From the NCBI GenBank assembly GCA_018694455.1, contig JABHNP010000299.1, forward strand, positions 1 to 9,150: a stretch of 9,150 nt of DNA. Direction: 5' to 3'. The notes below the pieces were generated by a model. That model did not search any database, was not told the origin of the DNA, and worked only from the letters and a program-made list of their open reading frames with translations. The position numbers were made by a program, and so were the translations under genes. Within the stretch, counting starts at the first letter, position 1. Every line of letters begins with the position of its first letter. Shown here piece after piece: positions 1-7,480 of the stretch. The stretch is from Planctomycetaceae bacterium. GTDB taxonomy: Bacteria > Planctomycetota > Planctomycetia > Pirellulales > UBA1268.

Positions 1-1662
1 CGGTTTGCTGGAAACTCGTACAGTAAAAAGTACATTGACGAAGTTGGTGGGATAGAAAACCAGGGCCTCCCCAATTTCAATGTTGCACTCGAACGCGACA
101 ATATGAACGTGGGTAATGTTCTCCGTGAGGCTGGCTACACCACTGGGTTTGTCGGGAAATATCATCTCGCTTCCAAACTGGATTTCCCGGAGTTCTACAA
201 AGGCAAAAACGGATGGATCGATATCCCTAAAGACGCGAGCCCCAGCCCTGAAACCTCGGCTCAATTCAAACACAATGAACGCTGGATGCGTCGTTACCTA
301 CTAACACTGGGCTTTTCCTGGGCGAAGAATGTCTACCCGGAAAACATTCATAACCCCTATTCATCACACAACCCAGAGTGGACGACGGTGGCAGCTTTGG
401 AATTCATTGAGGAGAACAAGGACGGGCCTTTTTATCTCCACCTATGCAGCACACTCCTCCACGGGCCCGATAAGTCCTGGCGAAAATCGATGGATCATCC
501 ACTCATAACTGGAGAAGGAGAAGTAAAAAGTCTGCCTGAGGTGATGACACCGCGAGCAGAACTTCTACAAACAATTAAAGAAAAAGGATTTGATCCTGAT
601 AGCCACGTAGCTGGTGAGGCGTGGATCGATGATTCACTCGGAGCAATCCTTCGAAAACTCAAAGAAATTGGAATCGATGACAACACACTGGTGATTTTTG
701 CACCAGATCACGGCCGTGACGGCAAGGCATCCGTCTTTTCACATGGTGGTTGTAAGGTGCCCATGATCATGCGTTGGCCGAACGGAATCCCAGCGGGTCA
801 AGTGTGTGACGAACTCGTGCAGAACATCGATCTTGCACCAACGTATTTTGAACTCGCTGAAGCAAAGAAACCTGATGCGTACCATCTTGACGGAGTAAGT
901 CTAACTCCGCTTTTCCAAAATGGAAAAGCCAACGGCTGGCGGGATCATCTGTACCTCGAAATGGGAGCAGCGAGGGCGGCCGTCACCAAAGACTGGTCCT
1001 ACATTGCTGTTCGTCACACTACAGAACAGGTCGCCACAATCGAGAAAGCCTCACCGCAGAACGTGCCAAAGGCGCTGTCTTACATCGGGCGGCTGGGCAT
1101 TGGAGTAAGAGGGGCAGACCACCCTGCGTTCTTTGATGAAGACCAGTTGTATAACTTGGAAAATGACCCGAAGGAAATGCAGAACTTGGCAAATGACAAG
1201 AAACAGGCTGATCGCTTAAGAGAAATGCGTTCGGTCATGCAACATGACCTCGAAGCAATTGGTCGTCCTTTCGGAGAGTTTATCCCTGGGCATAACACCT
1301 CTCCTCCGGGGCAGATCAATGAACAGCTTGCACTCGTCAAGCAAATCGAGATCAAAGGGAAAACGGTCACAGTGCCACAAGCGTTACGGCAAAAAATTGG
1401 AGGGGACATGGAGCCCGATCCCGACGGCAAAGCGAAAAAAAAAGCGGAACGCGAGATCCGTAAAAAAGCCAGATCAAAAAGTCAGGGGCAGAAGTTCCAA
1501 GAAAAGATCGATTCGGCTTTCATCCGGCATATGTCCATCCCTCGTCGCACTTCGACACGACGTGGCAACGCGTTGCCACTCGCCAGAGTGCCTTCGGAAT
1601 CGGTGTCGGGTCAAATCGATAGAGATCTGGAAAGTTTTCCTGCAGAGCACGCGTTGCCTTGA
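1..1662 (+). CDS. Sulfatase (type I, alkaline phosphatase superfamily), 5'-truncated by the window edge
   Basis: The reading frame is open from base 1 to the TGA at 1660-1662, giving 553 visible residues. The first in-frame ATG (103) is internal to the conserved domain and is not the start. Seen, numbered from base 1: G-K-Y-H-L at 52-56 (the usual sulfatase GKWHL, with Tyr for Trp), a candidate catalytic His at 154 (LLHGPD), the metal-site A-P-D-H-G with D236/H237, Lys252 in the GCKVPMIMRWP segment, and a typical late-domain D-Q-L-Y-N-L-E-N-D-P near 382-391. The formylglycine motif (CxPSR type) must lie upstream, so activity cannot be judged here. From family knowledge, such enzymes hydrolyse sulfate esters, in planctomycetes mostly of algal-type polysaccharides, outside the cytoplasm. 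The substrate is not predictable. After about residue 425 comes a charged Lys/Arg-rich tail (about 476-504). The last 47 residues are encoded antisense to the desaturase 3' end and look non-domain-like. Confidence 0.93.
   Translation, partial: RFAGNSYSKKYIDEVGGIENQGLPNFNVALERDNMNVGNVLREAGYTTGFVGKYHLASKLDFPEFYKGKNGWIDIPKDASPSPETSAQFKHNERWMRRYLLTLGFSWAKNVYPENIHNPYSSHNPEWTTVAALEFIEENKDGPFYLHLCSTLLHGPDKSWRKSMDHPLITGEGEVKSLPEVMTPRAELLQTIKEKGFDPDSHVAGEAWIDDSLGAILRKLKEIGIDDNTLVIFAPDHGRDGKASVFSHGGCKVPMIMRWPNGIPAGQVCDELVQNIDLAPTYFELAEAKKPDAYHLDGVSLTPLFQNGKANGWRDHLYLEMGAARAAVTKDWSYIAVRHTTEQVATIEKASPQNVPKALSYIGRLGIGVRGADHPAFFDEDQLYNLENDPKEMQNLANDKKQADRLREMRSVMQHDLEAIGRPFGEFIPGHNTSPPGQINEQLALVKQIEIKGKTVTVPQALRQKIGGDMEPDPDGKAKKKAEREIRKKARSKSQGQKFQEKIDSAFIRHMSIPRRTSTRRGNALPLARVPSESVSGQIDRDLESFPAEHALP
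1435..1443 (+). repeat. A9 homopolymer tract inside the sulfatase C-terminal tail
   Basis: Nine consecutive A residues encode Lys-Lys-Lys in the sulfatase frame. One extra A here (by slippage, mutation or a sequencing error) would shift reading into the frame that meets TAA at 1461-1463. That would end the protein 67 codons earlier and remove the overlap with the desaturase gene. One A fewer would join the frame that stays open to a stop at 1916-1918. Confidence 0.8.
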
Positions 1663-2674
1663 CGGCGTTATAATGTGGGATTCGAGCATCCATGTGGTGC
1701 GCGACGTGTGTACTGCCGATGCGATGGTGCAGAAAATCAAGAATGAAACCATATGGTCGGTCAACTGTCATAAAGGCTCCCTTGACCCACGTCCACTCGT
1801 CGTTGTCAAAGTGTGGAATGTCCACGTCAGTATGCTGGAGCCAGGTGTACAAGACGAGCCAGAAGTTAACCACCAGGTAAGGTCCGAGGTAGAGCGCAAG
1901 CACTGGGAGGAACCCTGAAAAATACGTCCAGCAGCCAAGTAGGCCAATCGCGGCAAGAACGCCGATATCGGACAGCCAGACTTTGCGAGCCCATCCTCCT
2001 GGAAAGAGTGCAACAGAGAATGGCCAGGCAGGCCAGAAGTGATTCGTCGTCCCTCGAGTCGGGCCACCCGACGCACCAGTCAACAGGTAGAGAGGCCATC
2101 CAGCAACAGTATTAATGATGATCACAACGATGGCAAAAGCTTCGTCACCGATTGTTTTGTGCCACCACAGCCGGGCTGCGCCGCTGGGTGTCGTATCGCG
2201 GTGCGGCACATGTGTTTCACCACTGTCGAGGTGATTGGTGCGGGCATGGTGCAGCGAGTGGCTGCGTTGCCATGAAAAATACGGCACAAGCATGATGCTG
2301 TGTAAACAGTAGCCAATCACATCCTGAAGCCAGTTATATTTCGCAAACGCCCGATGACCACACTCGTGCGCGACGACCCAGCACCCTGTGCCAGCAGTCC
2401 CGGCCACGATCGCATAGCCAACCCACGCAGGAAGCCAGAACCAGGTGAACGGAATGAACAAATATGCGAGCACTCCGCTACCGAGCGTCATCGTCAGGGA
2501 AACAAACAAGTAAAGAGAAGATTTGACCAGACTGCGATCAAAGCATTCCTCTGGAATAGAAGCAAGCACCTCGGCTTTTGTCGGATACCGCTTCCCTGCT
2601 TCCGGAATGAAGGATGCGTTATTGTCAACGGCTGCCGAGGGCAGGGGATTTTCTACAAGACAGGTACTCGGCAC
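1520..2674 (-). CDS. Membrane fatty acid desaturase, FAD2/delta-12-like
   Basis: This 384-residue integral membrane di-iron desaturase has all three His boxes: HECGH at 103-107, HSLHH at 139-143 and HVAHH at 323-327. Several hydrophobic stretches (about 53-98, 178-200, 235-280) fit the four-helix topology. Segments such as VPYFSW, WPLYLLT, LSDIG, LQHTD, DNDEW and PTPIPKALWR resemble plant FAD2 and fungal delta-12 desaturases more than the bacterial DesA/DesC pattern, as judged from memory. Family role: O2-dependent insertion of a cis double bond into a membrane acyl chain, with electrons from ferredoxin or cytochrome b5. The regiospecificity is not shown by the sequence. The start is GTG at 2674, because an in-frame stop lies at 2708-2710 and GGAAGG sits 5 nt upstream of the GTG; the first internal ATG (residue 62) would cut the protein. 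Transcription converges on the sulfatase gene and the 3' ends overlap by 143 bp. No redox partner is encoded nearby. Confidence 0.93.
   Translation of the reverse strand: MPSTCLVENPLPSAAVDNNASFIPEAGKRYPTKAEVLASIPEECFDRSLVKSSLYLFVSLTMTLGSGVLAYLFIPFTWFWLPAWVGYAIVAGTAGTGCWVVAHECGHRAFAKYNWLQDVIGYCLHSIMLVPYFSWQRSHSLHHARTNHLDSGETHVPHRDTTPSGAARLWWHKTIGDEAFAIVVIIINTVAGWPLYLLTGASGGPTRGTTNHFWPAWPFSVALFPGGWARKVWLSDIGVLAAIGLLGCWTYFSGFLPVLALYLGPYLVVNFWLVLYTWLQHTDVDIPHFDNDEWTWVKGAFMTVDRPYGFILDFLHHRIGSTHVAHHMDARIPHYNAVKATRALQENFPDLYRFDPTPIPKALWRVATRCHVVSKCDEGWTYAG
1562..1579. repeat. 18-bp perfect palindrome in the convergent gene overlap
   Basis: GTGGCAACGCGTTGCCAC equals its own reverse complement. It encodes V-A-T-R-C-H in the desaturase frame. 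It can fold as a 7-bp stem with a CGCG loop on either transcript. A second small dyad, CACTC-GCCA-GAGTG, follows at 1577-1590. No T-tract follows on either strand, so a standard intrinsic terminator is not supported. It may be a binding site, a weak bidirectional pause hairpin, or chance. Confidence 0.75.
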
Positions 2675-3024
2675 GACGACCTTCCAACGACAAAAACAGC
2701 TGATGAACTATCCGGGAGGCGGCCCATTGCGACACCCTCAGTTGTCAAAGAATAGCCGAAAGGTGACAGCAGACCAACGAAGCGATTTTTCAACCTCAAA
2801 AACCCCTGATTGGCAAAGCGTAACTGGCAGACGGCCCGACGTGTGCAACAAGTTAGCTCACCACGGACCAAGGACAGATTGACGCCGGAAGGCTCGCGAC
2901 ATATCTGCAATTTTCTTTTAGCCTTTGCCGTGCAACTTTCGAAATGCTTACGCCACTATGGTTTGTTTAGAGCATTCCAATTGTTGCAGCGAGACAGCGA
3001 AGACATTAATTCGGTTGAGCAATC
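2675..3024. other. Intergenic spacer between the desaturase and DUF1552 genes
   Basis: This stretch of about 350 bp lies upstream of the desaturase start and downstream of the DUF1552 stop, both on the minus strand. It should hold the desaturase promoter and any end of the cytochrome/DUF1552 transcript. I find no hairpin plus T-tract and no convincing promoter pair. Short open frames crossing it lack family features and run into neighbouring genes antisense or out of frame. Confidence 0.6.
2680..2685 (-). promoter_or_regulatory. Shine-Dalgarno site of the desaturase gene
   Basis: Read on the minus strand, GGAAGG ends 5 nt before the GTG at 2674. It decides the choice of that non-ATG start, which is also bounded by an in-frame TAG slightly further upstream (2708-2710). 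Confidence 0.65.
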
Positions 3025-4278
3025 TCATACCAGACCAGTCAATGATCCAGTACTGCTGGCGAATCGATCAGTCTCTACACCCATTTTCTGGAGCATACTG
3101 ACAAAGACATTGCACAGCGGGGTGTTGTTCTGTGAATTGAATGTGAGATGCTGCCCGTGCTGAAACCCTCCACCGGCAAGAATGACTGGGAGGTTGGAAT
3201 TATTGTGAATATTGGCATCGCCCATATGACAGCCATAGAGAACCATTGTGTTATCAAGCAGGTTGCCATCCACCTCATTGACGCTCTTAAGATCCCGCAG
3301 GAAATCACCGAACAATTCCATTTGTGCGGTTTCAATTTCCTCAAGCCGGCTTAACTTCACTTCGTCTTTACCGTGATGAGAGAGGTTATGGTAGCCACCG
3401 AGTGTTCTACCATCATCAAAAGTTACACCCGGGGTACGCACGCTGCCAAGGAATAGGGTGATGACCCGAGTCGAATCCGTCTGCAACGCAAGCCGACACA
3501 TGTCATTCATCATGCGAACCATTGCAAAGAATTCTTTCTTGTCTTCAGGATACTCGGGCATCGCTTCATCAACGGTGGGTTTCGGCTGCGTTTCCCAGGC
3601 CTTCGCATCAGTGAGCCGCTGCTCAAGACTGCGAACTGCGGTTTGGTATTGATCGATTCGCTGGCGATCTGAATCACTTACACGTTTACTTAAACGTGAA
3701 CTCTGCCCTAACACGACATCAAGAATACTACCCTTTCGCTGAAGCCGCTCGAGCTGTGCTTCCATCGCATCGCGATCTCCTTGTAGAAACATTTTTTTGT
3801 AGAGATCAGCTGCGCTCTTGATGGTGGGTATCTCAACACCGGCCTGTGTATAGGAAAGGCTTCTCACATCGTTGATGCCAAGAGAAAGCGACCGGAATCG
3901 CGTCTTGTTACCCACTTCATTGGCCATTATCTGATCAAGAGAGATGCTATTGCGAAAACTCGCTCGCCCCGGATGCGGAGCTGCAGTCAGAAAGGTTTTG
4001 TCAGCACGGTGGCCACCGTCAACACCGGGATGGGAGAGCCCGCTGAATACAGTGAATTGATCCCTATGTTCTGTGATTTTCTCAAGATAAGGGGACGGCG
4101 TATAGTCTTGTCCCACGGTTTTCGGAAAGAAAAGCTTGGGTATGAAACCGAGATCCTGATTGATCGCAATCATACGTTTCGGAGCAGCCTCTGCCGAAGA
4201 GGCTCCAAAAGATTCTAAAAGAGGCAGGCTCACACTGACACCAGCAGCTTGCAGAAATGTTCGACGGTTGGTTTTCAT
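3025..4278 (-). CDS. DUF1552 (HXXSHH) exported protein
   Basis: This is a 417-residue protein of the DUF1552 family, also called HXXSHH. The name-giving motif is visible as H-N-L-S-H-H at 297-302. The N terminus is a Tat-type signal: twin Arg R5-R6 followed by TFLQ, a hydrophobic stretch and A-E-A before residue 33. A folded, possibly metal-containing protein is therefore exported. Other family-like parts are the GGHRADKTFLT segment (88-98) and the late CHMGDANIH...LPVILAGG segment (350-370). A central charged helix-forming part spans about 165-230. The biochemical function of DUF1552 is unknown. Its usual partner in planctomycetes is a DUF1592-type cytochrome protein, and that is the gene immediately upstream: only 4 bases separate that stop from this ATG, and the ribosome site lies inside the upstream gene, so translation is probably coupled. 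The length is normal for the family and no damage is seen. Confidence 0.93.
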   Translation of the reverse strand: MKTNRRTFLQAAGVSVSLPLLESFGASSAEAAPKRMIAINQDLGFIPKLFFPKTVGQDYTPSPYLEKITEHRDQFTVFSGLSHPGVDGGHRADKTFLTAAPHPGRASFRNSISLDQIMANEVGNKTRFRSLSLGINDVRSLSYTQAGVEIPTIKSAADLYKKMFLQGDRDAMEAQLERLQRKGSILDVVLGQSSRLSKRVSDSDRQRIDQYQTAVRSLEQRLTDAKAWETQPKPTVDEAMPEYPEDKKEFFAMVRMMNDMCRLALQTDSTRVITLFLGSVRTPGVTFDDGRTLGGYHNLSHHGKDEVKLSRLEEIETAQMELFGDFLRDLKSVNEVDGNLLDNTMVLYGCHMGDANIHNNSNLPVILAGGGFQHGQHLTFNSQNNTPLCNVFVSMLQKMGVETDRFASSTGSLTGLV

Positions 4279-4282
4279 CGGC

Positions 4283-7200
4283 CTATTTCCTTAAGAACAA
4301 TGGGCTCAGAACAATTTCATGAATAATCGTCCGAATGCCAAATTCTGATGCACGACTTTTTTCGAGTATGGCCGACACGCCATCGCGATCAGCAAATCCA
4401 ACCGGCGCTCCAGTGGCATATACGAGGAGTTGCTCAGTTATATTTCGCGCAATGACTTCTTCATTTTCGAGCAGCAATTCCTTGAATTGAAGTACATCTT
4501 CAAACGGATCTCCCTCTGGTGTCACTCCGGAGGCATCAACTGCATTTCCAATAAAGTGCACATACTCATTGCCGCTTCGCCCCACGCCTTCGATCCGCTC
4601 AGACCCTTCGCCCAGTGAGCGGTAGTTCTCCCGCCAACGTCCCATGACATCGAATCCTTCCAACGCAAATCCTGGAGGATCAATCTTCTGATGGCAGCTT
4701 GCGCAGGACGCATCCTCCCGGTGCTTTTTCAGCAATTCACGAATTGTTGTTGCACCACGAATATCTGGCTCTACGGCAGGAACCGATGGCGGTGGTGGGG
4801 AGGGAGGATCGCCGAGCAGTCGCTCCATGACATAGACACCGCGCAGCACTGGTGAAGTGACGGTTCCATTGGCTGTCACCTTGAGCACTGACGCTTGCGT
4901 AAGGATCCCTCCGTAAGGGCTGTTGCCTGGAAGCGAGACCCGACGGAATGTGGGCCCGACGACTCCCGGGATGCCATAATGCCGTGCCAACCGTTCATCA
5001 GCGAACGTGTAATCAGCATCGATGATATTTCGGGCTGGTCGATCACCGGCAATCAAGTCGGCGAAATAGAGACGTGACTCTTCAATCATTGAGTTCACGA
5101 GCCACCAATCACCAGCGTACTCCGGGTACAGCTCACGGTCAGGATCAGTATCGTTGATTTCGTCGAGTTTCAACCAGGCATCAAGAAACTCCTTTACAAA
5201 ACGTTTTCCTTCCGGTTTTTCAAGGAGGCGATCGACTTCACGTCGCAACGTCTCTGAGTCACGAAGTTTTCCTTGTTGGGCCAAGGCACGAAGCGACTCA
5301 TCCGGAATCGATTCACCAAGAAAAAACGAAAGACGTTCTGCGATTGCAAAGTCATCCAGTTCACCCGGTTGTCCGCAGTGGAAAAGAAATTCGGGAGAAG
5401 CGAGCACTGCTGAGTAGGTGGCGATCATCGCTTCGGTGAAAGTCTCTCCCTCCTCCAACAACTGCTTCGCATACAGGTAGAACCGATCGAACTCTGCATC
5501 GGCAACCGGCCGACGGTAGACCCGTGTCATGAAACCTGACAAAAGCTCGCCCGCCTCCTGCAACGGATGCGTTGGAACAGCGATGACATGACGCCCCGAT
5601 CGTTCCGTGGGAACGTCACCAAACAGTGCTTTATAGGATGCCGGGGGCCATTCCTTAATAAAAGGCCCTTCAACCTCCAACCAATGAAAAGCAACTCCGG
5701 GGTAGCCCTCTGGCTCAATTTTCTGAATCGTATGCGGCATTGCCGGAACCATTGGGCTGGGCAGCCGCATGCAATCGAGCTTTACCATTGCCCCTTTTTC
5801 GAAAAAGGCTTCCATTTCGAACACCTCGGGCGCATCAGGTGGTGCTTCGAGCATTCCAATTGGCAGCATGCTCTGGTTGTTCGGCTCAGAGAGGGTAGAA
5901 GAATAGACTTTGACTGGCTCGCTACGCTTTCCAGAAAATATTTGATCATTCACGGGCGTCGGATATCGCCGCGTCGCATCAAGTACGAGGCCTGGATAAT
6001 GCCGTGGTTTCTTTTCCCCCTCCCACTCAACGTAATCAGTTTGGCGGAGTACGGATCGCGTTTTCAGGCGAACCTTGTAGTCACCACGGATTGGTGCTTT
6101 GAACTTTTCAAAACCGTAATAAAAGGGCGTGTACGCTCCGCGAAAAATGGCGGTCGACGCCTGCTCTTTTGACAGTTGAGCTTTTTGGTTCTCCTCGCCC
6201 GAGTCATCAAGCGACACAAACTGGACGGCATCCGCGACGACCCATCCATTGGCATCTTTGTTGCTGAGGGAGACTTCGGCCACAACAGATTCAGAGTTTG
6301 AACCACTACCAACGGGCCCGAATGTAAAATGTCCCAGTGGAAACCAAAGGTTCCCAATAGTGGGTGTAACGGTTTGGTCGATCGTCAGTTGAGTTTCACC
6401 TTCAGCATGTCTGATGAGGTAAGGGGCTTTCCGGGCCATGCCCTTTCCCCCGATGAAACTGACTCGCACTTCGTAGGTTCCAGGTTTTGGCAGCTCAGCC
6501 TTCCACGAAATCGCATAGGTACCTGTGCCCTCGTTATTGTCAGCCAGATAGTGTGTCCCAACATGATTGGAGCGTTTGGTCGATTCCCGCCACGTTCCAG
6601 TGAGTTCGGCTGATGTGTTATCAACCGTAATCACTTCTGCCCGAACCTCGTATGCAGGGTCAAAGCCTTTCTTCTCGAAGGAATACCTGTCATTTATTTC
6701 GAGGCCCTCCAGCGCGAGAGAAAATCTCGCCCAGCCAGGATTTCCCTTACCGGCCCACATCCGCGGTTCCTCGCGTGCGTAGTAGCGATTCGACTGGGGT
6801 TGGGGTTTTTTCACCGGAAATTCGAGCGCACGACGGAGGGCAAACTCAGCCGCATCGAGATACGCGTTGACCTGCACGTGGGAAACGTCCAGGGCTGTCC
6901 CTACTTTTGCAAACCCATGGACTTTTCCATCAAGAGGCAACTGATCGGCAACTCTGAGAGTGGGGTCGTGTAGAAGATCACGCAGAATGTTTTCATATTC
7001 AAACCGATTTACCCGACGTGATACCGCGCGTCCATGTTTTGCGTAGTTCTTCTCCTGAAATTGTTGGATACGACCTGCTAGATCTTCGATCGCTACGCCA
7101 CGTTCCACCTCCCCAAGACTGCTTGCGTCCTCCGGTGGCATTTCCTCAGCTGCAATTCGATCATGAACCTTGACCCAGATATTCGTGATATGTGGGTCAT

Positions 7201-7480
7201 CAAGATTCCAATCAAGTGACTGAATGTTTAGTCCTCCGGACGCCTCCGCGTTATCGTGACAGCCTATGCAGTGATTGCCGAGAAACGTATTCAAAGCCTC
7301 CGGCACGTCCGACCCCTGACTGGCCTGCGTAACCAGCCCAATACTCATCATGAAAATGATTGCGAAGCCGTGCACCACTTTGTTTGTCACGGCCACCTTG
7401 GCATCAATCGCCATGCTCGATGAAAACGAACCGACGCAAGACGTCAAAACGGAAGCAACGATGTTGGAGATAACTTTCAT
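4283..7480 (-). CDS. Planctomycete diheme cytochrome/DUF1592 protein with a golvesin-like insert
   Basis: This 1065-residue exported protein shows, in order: an N-terminal hydrophobic export region (about 1-53); a PSCyt1-like cytochrome part with heme motif CIGCH at 71-75 and the later E-E-M-P-P (112-116); DUF1587 (about 153-215, SRRVNRFEYENILRDLL); a segment resembling the golvesin/xanthan-lyase C-terminal domain (about 283-425, ending VVADAVQFV); a second beta-rich region (about 455-610); DUF1595 (about 645-705, VYRRPV); DUF1592 (about 708-835); DUF1588 with a second heme motif CASCH at 926-930 followed by QKIDPPGFALEGFD; and DUF1585 at the C terminus (about 985-1060). Two c-type hemes imply periplasmic or envelope electron transfer, but substrate and partners are unknown. 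It is first in an operon with the DUF1552 gene. The start is uncertain: ATG at 7480 has no clear ribosome site, and ATG at 7414 (Met23) would leave a simpler signal peptide formed by residues 34-53. Confidence 0.93.
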   Translation of the reverse strand: MKVISNIVASVLTSCVGSFSSSMAIDAKVAVTNKVVHGFAIIFMMSIGLVTQASQGSDVPEALNTFLGNHCIGCHDNAEASGGLNIQSLDWNLDDPHITNIWVKVHDRIAAEEMPPEDASSLGEVERGVAIEDLAGRIQQFQEKNYAKHGRAVSRRVNRFEYENILRDLLHDPTLRVADQLPLDGKVHGFAKVGTALDVSHVQVNAYLDAAEFALRRALEFPVKKPQPQSNRYYAREEPRMWAGKGNPGWARFSLALEGLEINDRYSFEKKGFDPAYEVRAEVITVDNTSAELTGTWRESTKRSNHVGTHYLADNNEGTGTYAISWKAELPKPGTYEVRVSFIGGKGMARKAPYLIRHAEGETQLTIDQTVTPTIGNLWFPLGHFTFGPVGSGSNSESVVAEVSLSNKDANGWVVADAVQFVSLDDSGEENQKAQLSKEQASTAIFRGAYTPFYYGFEKFKAPIRGDYKVRLKTRSVLRQTDYVEWEGEKKPRHYPGLVLDATRRYPTPVNDQIFSGKRSEPVKVYSSTLSEPNNQSMLPIGMLEAPPDAPEVFEMEAFFEKGAMVKLDCMRLPSPMVPAMPHTIQKIEPEGYPGVAFHWLEVEGPFIKEWPPASYKALFGDVPTERSGRHVIAVPTHPLQEAGELLSGFMTRVYRRPVADAEFDRFYLYAKQLLEEGETFTEAMIATYSAVLASPEFLFHCGQPGELDDFAIAERLSFFLGESIPDESLRALAQQGKLRDSETLRREVDRLLEKPEGKRFVKEFLDAWLKLDEINDTDPDRELYPEYAGDWWLVNSMIEESRLYFADLIAGDRPARNIIDADYTFADERLARHYGIPGVVGPTFRRVSLPGNSPYGGILTQASVLKVTANGTVTSPVLRGVYVMERLLGDPPSPPPPSVPAVEPDIRGATTIRELLKKHREDASCASCHQKIDPPGFALEGFDVMGRWRENYRSLGEGSERIEGVGRSGNEYVHFIGNAVDASGVTPEGDPFEDVLQFKELLLENEEVIARNITEQLLVYATGAPVGFADRDGVSAILEKSRASEFGIRTIIHEIVLSPLFLRK
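4286..4292 (-). promoter_or_regulatory. Shine-Dalgarno site of the DUF1552 gene, inside the upstream gene's end
   Basis: Read on the minus strand, AAGGAAA overlaps the last sense codons of the cytochrome gene, just before its TAG. Its AGGA core ends 9 nt before the DUF1552 ATG at 4278. This placement supports translational coupling of the two genes. Confidence 0.65.

Noticed and set aside
1244..1918. A 224-codon open frame on the plus strand overlapping the sulfatase and the desaturase.
   Set aside because: It has no family features, is rich in Arg/Ser/Lys as expected of an out-of-frame reading, and is covered by two well-supported genes.
2743..2748. A perfect TTGACA hexamer on the minus strand upstream of the desaturase gene.
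   Set aside because: At 16-18 nt spacing the downstream hexamers are G/C-rich and do not resemble a -10 element, so no promoter is called.
2810..3163. A 117-codon plus-strand frame starting in the spacer.
   Set aside because: It runs antisense into the DUF1552 C terminus, has no good ribosome site and no recognisable motif.
2970..5862. The 14-mer GAGCATTCCAATTG occurs at 2970-2983 and again at 5849-5862.
   Set aside because: One 14-mer repeat in a window of this size is expected by chance in roughly one case in six. The second copy lies inside the cytochrome coding sequence, and no longer homology surrounds either copy.
5849..5873. Nested dyads around GAGCAT...ATGCTC in the cytochrome gene.
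   Set aside because: The arms are six bases with a long loop, the sequence lies within conserved coding, and nothing suggests a function.
5567..6172. A 201-codon open frame antisense to the cytochrome gene.
   Set aside because: It lies wholly opposite a conserved coding region and shows no domain or export signal. It is a shadow frame.
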